From Oceanicaulis sp. (GTDB taxonomy: Bacteria > Pseudomonadota > Alphaproteobacteria > Caulobacterales > Maricaulaceae), in assembly GCA_007571185.1 (NCBI GenBank), contig RKRX01000135.1, positions 1 through 21,584 of the forward strand: DNA of 21,584 nucleotides. Direction: 5' to 3'. The notes under the pieces were generated by a model, which saw only the letters and a list, made by a program, of their open reading frames with translations, searched no databases and was not told the origin of the DNA. Positions 14,668 to 21,584 of the stretch are shown piece after piece. The position numbers and the translations under genes were made by a program. Positions within the stretch are counted from its first letter, which is position 1. Every line of letters starts with the position of its first letter.

Positions 14668-15942
14668 ATGTCACGTCCCATGACCATGAAAGTCATTTTA
14701 GTATATTTACTTATTATTGTTTTTCCATTGGGTTCGATTGCTTTAGGATTGGACTCTCGAATATTGCTTCTTGACAAAGATGCCGTCACAGTTTCCGAAC
14801 TTCTTATCAAGACTTCACTGGAGAGATATTCTCAGGTTGGAGATGATTCTGACGTTGGTCGATTCATGGCGTCAAGCCATCGTGGGGGAGGGAAAGCTCG
14901 GGCGGTGCTTGGCTCGAATGACAAGCGAGACCTCCACCCTTATATAAGCCACTACAATGGTCAGTATGAAGCAGGCCGCTTTATTATTGATGGGTTTGGA
15001 GTGAGCGGGACCGATGCCTACAAGACGCTGCGATTAATCTCGATACTTGCAAGTGCGGCGGTGATCTCCATAATTGTGATTGCTGTCTTGCGGGATTTTG
15101 GAGCGTTCCATGCCATGGCCGCCCTGGCGCCCTTTATTCTTTCCCCCATGTTTTTGCAACACGCCAGTCTGGCGCATTGGCAGATATACCTCAGCCTGTT
15201 TCCGTTCGCCGTCGTTATGCTCACGTATCCGGTCGCTCGAAACAGTTGGAAATTCGCCCTGCTTTCGATGCTCGTGGCGATACTGGTCTTTATCAAGTCT
15301 TTAACGGGTTATGAGTATCTGACCAGCATAACGCTCGCATGCATGGTTCCCATTTTTTATCACGAAATCAAGTCATTTGGTTACACAGGAAAAGGTTTTG
15401 TACGGTTTGCTACGCGGAGTTTTGTTATTGGCCTAAGTTGTGTTACAGGTTTTGCGTTAGCTTTATTTCTACACTTGGAAAAAATGGCCAAATATTTTGG
15501 AGATTTCAACATGAGCTTTGATGGCTTGAGGGTAATCTTGGCATATACGATTTTCGATAATGAGAATGGCCTCAAAGCACCTGTAAGTTTCGGTCACTTT
15601 GTAATTCAACAGATAGAAAACTTCCTCATTTATAATTTTTTTATTAACTTGACTATAATGTCCATATTGCTATTATTTTTGTTTATGTTCTGGTATGAAA
15701 AATCACGAGTCGATTTGCGAAAAATTGTTACAAGATACCTTGGGAGCGCTCTGTTCGGGGCAACCCTTCTGTCCGTGATCGCTTCTGTAAGTTGGTCGCT
15801 TGTAATGGTAAAACACGCAACCTTTCACCCTTACCTTAATTGGATCCAAAACTATCTGTGTGCATACATATTCATTTCGATTAGTCTGGCACAGATATTT
15901 TCGCAGCAATACGGCGCCCGCAAGCTTCAATCACAGAGCTGA
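14668..15942 (+). CDS. Multi-pass membrane protein, possible GT-C glycosyltransferase
   Basis: This is a 424-residue integral membrane protein with roughly nine to eleven hydrophobic segments: the first at residues 8-28, the rest from about residue 118 to the end. Between them is a hydrophilic loop of about 85 residues. Right after helix one comes an acidic pair, LLLDKDAV (Asp36, Asp38), where GT-C glycosyltransferases carry their catalytic acid on the periplasmic face. This, and its place behind GtrA/GT2 genes, suggests a GtrC-like role (inference; I recognise no named family). The ATG has a strong GGGAGGGG leader about 6 bases upstream. The gene is far richer in A+T than its neighbours: 32 G or C among the 120 bases of 15601-15720. 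That suggests a separate origin. It lies 93 bases after the fusion gene. Confidence 0.7.
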   Translation: MSRPMTMKVILVYLLIIVFPLGSIALGLDSRILLLDKDAVTVSELLIKTSLERYSQVGDDSDVGRFMASSHRGGGKARAVLGSNDKRDLHPYISHYNGQYEAGRFIIDGFGVSGTDAYKTLRLISILASAAVISIIVIAVLRDFGAFHAMAALAPFILSPMFLQHASLAHWQIYLSLFPFAVVMLTYPVARNSWKFALLSMLVAILVFIKSLTGYEYLTSITLACMVPIFYHEIKSFGYTGKGFVRFATRSFVIGLSCVTGFALALFLHLEKMAKYFGDFNMSFDGLRVILAYTIFDNENGLKAPVSFGHFVIQQIENFLIYNFFINLTIMSILLLFLFMFWYEKSRVDLRKIVTRYLGSALFGATLLSVIASVSWSLVMVKHATFHPYLNWIQNYLCAYIFISISLAQIFSQQYGARKLQSQS

Positions 15943-15972
15943 ACTTAAATCTTCACGTTTTCCTTTGGAGAA

Positions 15973-16049
15973 TGGTGGGCCCGGAGGGACTCGAACCCCC
16001 AACCAAGCGGTTATGAGCCGCCGACTCTAACCTATTGAGCTACAGGCCC
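15973..16049 (-). tRNA. tRNA-Ile2 (anticodon CAT, CCA encoded)
   Basis: The minus strand folds as a complete 77-base cloverleaf: acceptor GGGCCTG/CGGGCCC, D stem GCTC/GAGT, anticodon stem GGCGG/CCGCT with loop CTCATAA, T stem GGGGG/CCCTC with loop TTCGAGT, discriminator A and encoded CCA. The CAT anticodon fits Met or Ile2. I prefer Ile2 because the acceptor has C4-G69 and C5-G68 pairs, the known TilS (lysidine synthase) determinants, and the anticodon arm with variable loop resembles E. coli ileX. Its 3' end faces the glycosylation block, 30 bases from the last stop codon. Confidence 0.88.
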
Positions 16050-16060
16050 GCCGAAGTCAA

Positions 16061-16090
16061 TCTTGCATATCGCCCAGTCTTGCATATCGC
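16061..16090. repeat. 13-base direct repeat upstream of the tRNA
   Basis: TCTTGCATATCGC occurs at 16061-16073 and again at 16078-16090 (17-base period), just upstream of the tRNA 5' end. It may be a duplicated promoter piece, since each copy reads GATATGCAAGA on the tRNA strand, or a small slippage duplication. Confidence 0.6.
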
Positions 16091-16103
16091 ATTGATAGCG
16101 CGC

Positions 16104-16132
16104 CGCCAGAGATCTGCAAAGCGCCTCTGGCG
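16104..16132 (-). terminator. Possible hairpin after the OmpA-like lipoprotein gene
   Basis: CTCTGGCG (16125-16132) pairs with CGCCAGAG (16104-16111) around a 13-base loop, starting 11 bases after the lipoprotein stop on the minus strand. No T-run follows, so it may act weakly or only protect the transcript end. Confidence 0.4.
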
Positions 16133-16143
16133 CCTGCAGTTAA

Positions 16144-16797
16144 TCAGGTTGTGTGCGGCGCGATCCTGATTTCCACGCGACGGTTGGCGGCGCGGCCCGC
16201 ATCAGTGTCGTTGGAGGCGACTGGTCGAGTTTCACCCACGCCCGCCACGTACAAGCGATACCTGTTCACGCCACGGTCAATCAGCTCACCGGCGACGGAG
16301 CTGGCGCGGCGCTCGGAAAGCCGCTGATTATAGCGGGTATCGCCGCGACTGTCGGCGTGACCGAGTACGTCCACATAGGTGGCCGGATAATCCCTCAGCA
16401 CGTCGGCGACATCATTGAGCACAGGGTTGAAGCGCGCGCTGATCTCGGCGGAGTCGGTGGCGAAAGTCACATCGCCGGGCATGACCAGATGCAGATTGTC
16501 ACCCACACGACGCACGGTCACGCCCGATCCGCGCAGACGCTGACGAAAGTCTTCTTCCTGACGATCCATGTAAATGCCGATCGCACCACCGGTCAGGGCG
16601 CCGACACCGGCGCCGATCAGGGCGTTGCGTCGATCATCGCCGCCCGCCAGAGTCCCCAGAAGCGCTCCCGCCGCGGCGCCCGCCAGAATGCCCGCGGTGG
16701 CGTTGTCTTGGGTTACATTGCCGTACCGGTCGGTGGTGGCGCACGCCACAGCCAGGCCCAGCGCCATCACGCTGGCGATCATCGAACGCAACATCAT
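16144..16797 (-). CDS. OmpA-family lipoprotein with glycine zipper (YiaD-like)
   Basis: This is an outer-membrane lipoprotein that should bind peptidoglycan; 217 residues. The signal peptide MMLRSMIASVMALGLAVAC ends in a lipobox with Cys19. Residues about 35-80 form a glycine-zipper segment (ILAGAAAGALLGTLAGG, then NALIGAGVGALTGGAIG). The C-terminal OmpA domain, about 105-215, has TFATDSAEISARF, DVLGHADSRGDTRYNQRLSERRA with the Asp and Arg that hold diaminopimelate, and AANRRVEIRIAP. The architecture matches YiaD/SlyB-OmpA proteins of envelope maintenance. The first ATG follows GGGAGA at about 9 bases; a GTG one codon upstream is also possible. It is divergent from groES with a 301-base gap. 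Nothing odd is seen. Confidence 0.9.
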   Translation of the reverse strand: MMLRSMIASVMALGLAVACATTDRYGNVTQDNATAGILAGAAAGALLGTLAGGDDRRNALIGAGVGALTGGAIGIYMDRQEEDFRQRLRGSGVTVRRVGDNLHLVMPGDVTFATDSAEISARFNPVLNDVADVLRDYPATYVDVLGHADSRGDTRYNQRLSERRASSVAGELIDRGVNRYRLYVAGVGETRPVASNDTDAGRAANRRVEIRIAPHTT

Positions 16798-16850
16798 CAC
16801 TAAGGTCTCCCGTGCATCCTTTATACCATCTTTATGCCATATAGGGCTGT

Positions 16851-16870
16851 GTCATAAAAAGTCATAAAAA
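16851..16870. repeat. Tandem 10-base repeat in the lipoprotein-groES gap
   Basis: GTCATAAAAA occurs twice back to back (16851-16870) in the 301-base gap between the divergent lipoprotein gene and groES. On the minus strand it reads as two TTTTTATGAC units about 55-75 bases upstream of the lipoprotein start, where an activator or UP-like element could sit. The rest of the gap, apart from the groES promoter, shows no gene. Confidence 0.55.
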
Positions 16871-16956
16871 CCCTGGGTCAACAGAGGCTTGATAACTATG
16901 CCGGTCCGGTAATTCCAGCATGGAAAAATTACAACCGAAAAATATCACACCGCGCT

Positions 16957-16983
16957 CTTGAAGGTTCTGTCTCGCCTCCTTAC
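16957..16983 (+). promoter_or_regulatory. Candidate heat-shock (sigma-32) promoter of groESL
   Basis: CTTGAA (16957-16962) matches the sigma-32 -35 core. After 15 bases comes CCTTAC (16978-16983), a partial match to the CCCCAT-type -10. It would give a leader of about 110 bases. I saw no CIRCE inverted repeat (TTAGCACTC-N9-GAGTGCTAA) anywhere in the gap. Confidence 0.45.
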
Positions 16984-17098
16984 GTCCGCCTGCGTCGGCA
17001 GTCAAAGCGGGTGGTCGCCGAAAGTGTTTCCGCCCGCCGGCTGCGTCTTAACAGTTCCACCCAGAGAGCCAACGCTCAAAACTTATGGAGTACCGGAA

Positions 17099-19074
<1,976 letters not shown>

Positions 19075-19102
19075 GTTCTGCTTTCCAGGCGTGGTTTGCG
19101 GG

Positions 19103-19138
19103 AAGGGCGGCTCGATCGAGCCGCCCTTCTTCGTTTTC
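19103..19138 (+). terminator. Rho-independent terminator of groESL
   Basis: Bases 19103-19128 are a perfect 26-base palindrome (arms AAGGGCGGCTCGA and its complement), folding into a long GC-rich hairpin. It is followed by a T-rich stretch (CTTCGTTTTC). It lies 28 bases after the groEL stop. Confidence 0.85.
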
Positions 19139-19189
19139 AGGTTCGGAGCGTTTATTCCGGCTATTGACGCCACAAGAGTTTACTGCACT

Positions 19190-19780
19190 ATGGCTTTATA
19201 TGGGATTTTATATGGGTTGGCGGTCGTATCCGTTTTCACAGGGTCAGCGGCTGCGCCGGCATACGGCAACGGTTTCGATTTAGAGCAGATTCGCCTGGGA
19301 ATCGCCGCCCACGACCTTGTCAGTCACACCGAGGACGGCCCCCAGATCGTTGCAGACCTGATGTTCACTAGCCCTGGTTCGCTTGCTGGTTGGGCCGGGT
19401 CGCCTCGCCCGTTTCTGTCGGGTTCGTTCAGCACCCGGGGCTATACCAACTTGGTAAGCGGCGGGCTTGCATGGGATGCCCGCCTCACCTCGCGCCTGTC
19501 CATCGAAGGCTTGTTCGGCATCAGCTATAATGACGGGATAGACACGGTCTTTCCCGAGCGCGATGGCGAAGCTGAAGCCCAGCGCATCAAGGACACTCGC
19601 GCACTGCTGGGATCTGAGTGGCTGTTCCGAATCGGCGGGGGAGCCGATTACGCCATCACGGACACCTGGTCCGTGGGCATATTCTACGAGCACTTCTCCC
19701 ACGGTCATATCCTTGCCGGCGATCGCAACCAGGGTCTGGATGAAGCGGGCATGCGTATCAGTTATCGCTGGCGTCAATAA
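19190..19780 (+). CDS. PagL-like lipid A 3-O-deacylase / acyloxyacyl hydrolase family protein
   Basis: This is a probable outer-membrane beta-barrel hydrolase of 196 residues. It begins with a signal peptide (LYGILYGLAVVSVFTGSAAA) and continues with alternating, aromatic-ended strands such as WSVGIFYEHFSHGH. The C-terminus ends in aromatic-rich MRISYRWRQ, usual for barrels. PagL catalytic residues His and Ser appear as His-x-Ser in YEHFSHGH, followed by the family-like RNQGLDEAG; which acidic residue (Asp or Glu there) completes the triad is unclear. If active, it would remove an ester-linked acyl chain from lipid A. The ATG at 19190 lacks a strong ribosome-binding site (AAGAG about 12 bases upstream), and no stronger start was found. 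It lies after the groEL terminator, so it needs its own promoter, which I could not see. Confidence 0.65.
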   Translation: MALYGILYGLAVVSVFTGSAAAPAYGNGFDLEQIRLGIAAHDLVSHTEDGPQIVADLMFTSPGSLAGWAGSPRPFLSGSFSTRGYTNLVSGGLAWDARLTSRLSIEGLFGISYNDGIDTVFPERDGEAEAQRIKDTRALLGSEWLFRIGGGADYAITDTWSVGIFYEHFSHGHILAGDRNQGLDEAGMRISYRWRQ

Positions 19781-19839
19781 CAGGTCACCGTCGGATCAAT
19801 CCTGCGTCCCCCACCTCTCCGACTCCCTCAGCAGACTGT

Positions 19840-21213
19840 TCAGTAGGCTGTTTCTTTAAACACGGGTTCCACACTCTCGCCCCAAACACCGTAATAACGT
19901 TCCAACAGGTATTCGGCGGGGCTGACGCCTGTTCTGGCGATCTCATCCAGATCATCGAGAAACAGAGCTTCGTGTTCACCGTGTGCATTCAGGCGCTGGC
20001 GTGATTTAAGGCCCTGACGTGAGAGGGCGAGAACCTGTTTGGCGACGTCCTGCAAGGTCGTGGTTCGGAATGGGGTTTTGAGTGCGATTCTGGCGGAGCC
20101 CGCGCGTAGAGCGTCGCGCTCTTGCCTGGTCCAGTCCCTGACCAGATCCCAGGCCGCATCAAGCGCGGTCTGGTCATAAAGCAATCCCGCCCAGAAGTCA
20201 GGCAAGGCGCACAGACGGTTCCAGGGTCCGCCATCGGCGCCGCGTTGTTCCAGAAATGTTTTCAACCGCACCTCGGGAAAGAGCGTGGAAAGATGATCTT
20301 CCCAATCTGAAATCACCGGTAACTGGCCAGGCAGAATGTCCAGCTTCCCCTTGAGAAAGTCACGGAAACTCTTGCCTGAAGCATCGTGAAAGATCGAGTT
20401 GCGTTTGACGAAATACATCGGCGCATCCAGGGCCCAGTCCACATACTGCTCATAGCCAAAACCCTCCTCGAACGCGAAAGGCAGCATACCGGTGCGAGCG
20501 GCATCGGTGTCAGTCCACACATGGGCGCGATAGGACATAAAGCCATTGGGCTTGCCGTCACCGAAGGGCGAATTGGCGAATAACGCAGTGACGACCGGTT
20601 GCAATGCCAGCGAGACACGCAGCTTCTTGACCATGTCCGTTTCGGAGCTGAAATCGAGATTGGTCTGCACCGTACAGGAACGGAACATCATCTGATGGCC
20701 CAACCTGCCCACCCTGGACATGTAAGCCTTCATGATGGCGTATCGATCCTTGGGCATGATCGGGGTCTCTGCAAGAGCCCATTTGGGCGAAAACCCGAGT
20801 CCCAGAAAACCCGCGCCGATTTCATCGGCCACCTCACGCACTTCACGAAGATGCGTATTCACTTCACGACATGTCTCATGCACGGAGTCCAGCGTCGCGC
20901 CGGAGAGTTCAAACTGGCCGCCCGGTTCCAGCGTGATGGAGCCGCCATCACGCTTTAGCGCAACCGGCTTGCCCGCTTCCTCAATCGGAATCCAACCGAA
21001 CCGGGTCAACCCTTTGAGCAGTTTGCACACCGTCGGTCCCTCGCCCTCATAGGGCAGCGGGGCATGATCGTTCAGCGTAAATCCAAATTTTTCATGCTCG
21101 ACGCCAATGCGCCATTGATCAACAGGTTTCTCACCCTGTGCGATATGATCTATGAGTTGAGATTTGGCCTCAATGTGCGGACCCTCGCCACCAGCATTGT
21201 ACGCGCCGCTCAT
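19840..21213 (-). CDS. gshA: Glutamate-cysteine ligase (GCS2/plant-type, alphaproteobacterial)
   Basis: This enzyme makes gamma-glutamylcysteine from Glu, Cys and ATP, the first step of glutathione synthesis. The 457-residue protein carries the GCS2 core: WRIGVEHEKFGF near residue 35, DGGSITLEPGGQFELSGA near 90, LGLGFSPKW, MMFRSCTVQTNLDFSSE, and later FRDFLKGKLD and LSTLFPEVRLKTFLEQRGAD. Length and order match the alphaproteobacterial/plant class rather than E. coli GshA. The ATG at 21213 is supported by GGGAGAG about 8 bases upstream; the frame is open to 21357, but those codons cover the promoter region and repeats. It converges with the PagL-like gene, 59 bases between stops, with no obvious terminator. 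Confidence 0.94.
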   Translation of the reverse strand: MSGAYNAGGEGPHIEAKSQLIDHIAQGEKPVDQWRIGVEHEKFGFTLNDHAPLPYEGEGPTVCKLLKGLTRFGWIPIEEAGKPVALKRDGGSITLEPGGQFELSGATLDSVHETCREVNTHLREVREVADEIGAGFLGLGFSPKWALAETPIMPKDRYAIMKAYMSRVGRLGHQMMFRSCTVQTNLDFSSETDMVKKLRVSLALQPVVTALFANSPFGDGKPNGFMSYRAHVWTDTDAARTGMLPFAFEEGFGYEQYVDWALDAPMYFVKRNSIFHDASGKSFRDFLKGKLDILPGQLPVISDWEDHLSTLFPEVRLKTFLEQRGADGGPWNRLCALPDFWAGLLYDQTALDAAWDLVRDWTRQERDALRAGSARIALKTPFRTTTLQDVAKQVLALSRQGLKSRQRLNAHGEHEALFLDDLDEIARTGVSPAEYLLERYYGVWGESVEPVFKETAY

Positions 21214-21247
21214 GAATGCTCTCTCCCGTTCGGTATTGTCCCTGAAC

Positions 21248-21273
21248 CGGTATACACAGAATCGGTATACACA
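21248..21273. repeat. 11-base direct repeat upstream of gshA
   Basis: CGGTATACACA occurs at 21248-21258 and 21263-21273 (15-base period), 35-60 bases upstream of the gshA start. On the gshA strand each copy is TGTGTATACCG, containing the palindrome GTATAC and a TATACC that could serve as -10. The remaining bases 21274-21503 show nothing else I can support. Confidence 0.55.
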
Positions 21274-21503
21274 ACCGGCCCAAACACCGTCGGCCGCCAG
21301 GGTGCAGGGTCGGAGGCTTGATGTCTGGAAATTCACCTGGAGGCCGCGCCAAAACACGACTGACCTGTCTCCGGCAGTCGCTGCGCCATCGCACCATCCT
21401 ATAAAGCCTCACCGCTGTTCACGGCGTACGGTCACACCTTCTTCGGCGCGAGGAGGCTATGGCGTCGACAGGCGCTGGGCGGCGGCTGCACTCGGGCGAC
21501 GGT

Positions 21504-21584
21504 TCACCATCTGAACCCGATGACCTCCAGCCCGGCGCGCCATTCGCTGGGCTGGCTGGTTACATACGAGCGCAGCACCTGACC
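21504..21584 (-). CDS. C-terminal end of a possible outer-membrane beta-barrel protein (partial)
   Basis: From the window edge the minus strand has 26 open codons and a TGA, ending GLEVIGFRW. The alternating pattern with a final aromatic residue is the C-terminal signature of outer-membrane barrels. 22 of 26 codons end in G or C, as coding DNA here should. The protein itself lies outside the window. It is upstream of gshA on the same strand, about 290 bases away. Confidence 0.35.
   Translation of the reverse strand, partial: GQVLRSYVTSQPSEWRAGLEVIGFRW

Noticed and set aside
14579..14683. 34-codon frame between the fusion gene and the membrane protein (starts MDVRDRSIKV)
   Set aside because: No ribosome-binding site; it overlaps the start of the membrane gene and its strong leader; no recognisable family.
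15973..16049. Reading the CAT-anticodon tRNA as elongator tRNA-Met
   Set aside because: C4-G69 and C5-G68 pairs and the anticodon arm match tRNA-Ile2 better. A genome-wide tRNA comparison would settle it.
19100..19107. GGGAAGGG, a match to the FtsK-orienting KOPS pattern GGGNAGGG
   Set aside because: A couple of matches are expected by chance in a window this long, and it overlaps the groEL terminator arm. One site carries no orientation signal.
21459..21584. Plus-strand frame open to the window edge behind AGGAGG
   Set aside because: AGGAGG is only 2 bases from the ATG, the codon third positions look less coding than on the opposite strand, and the peptide is low complexity. It remains possible if the next sequence supports it.

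Overview
The window looks like ordinary chromosome of a GC-rich alphaproteobacterium. The best guess is a member of the Caulobacterales/Maricaulales (Hyphomonadaceae- or Maricaulaceae-like). This is inferred from the GroEL/GroES sequences, the GCS2-type glutamate-cysteine ligase of about 457 residues, the four-helix FtsK and the codon usage; no 16S gene is present. No integrase, transposase, CRISPR array or phage gene was seen.

Left part (1-9100): housekeeping genes. On the minus strand are a partial pyrF and ftsK; nth is divergent from ftsK. A class V (SufS-like) aminotransferase gene is divergent from an Lrp/AsnC regulator, with overlapping promoters between them. Next come an orphan YadG-like ABC ATPase, a small CHCC zinc-finger protein (NDUFS6-like) and an SLC13/DASS anion:sodium symporter.

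Middle part (9316-15942): the most interesting region, a six-gene plus-strand block. The first five genes touch, overlap or lie a few bases apart. They encode an SDR-like NAD(P) protein, a metal-dependent TIM-barrel isomerase/epimerase, a GtrB-like GT2 protein with two C-terminal membrane helices whose catalytic acidic motifs are lost, a DAO-type FAD oxidoreductase, and a GtrA-GT2 fusion. After a 93-base gap comes a very AT-rich multi-pass membrane protein that could be a GT-C glycosyltransferase. My reading (inference) is a Gtr-type surface glycosylation system: a soluble trio makes or tailors an unusual sugar, a GT2/GtrA/pseudo-GtrB set loads and flips it on polyprenyl phosphate, and the last protein transfers it in the periplasm. 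The block ends 30 bases from the 3' end of a tRNA-Ile2(CAT) gene, a usual position for a transferred segment, though no att repeat was found.

Right part (15973-21584): the tRNA, a glycine-zipper/OmpA-domain lipoprotein, groES-groEL with a sigma-32-like promoter but no CIRCE element, a strong terminator, a PagL-like lipid A deacylase, gshA, and at the edge the last 26 residues of a possible outer-membrane beta-barrel protein.
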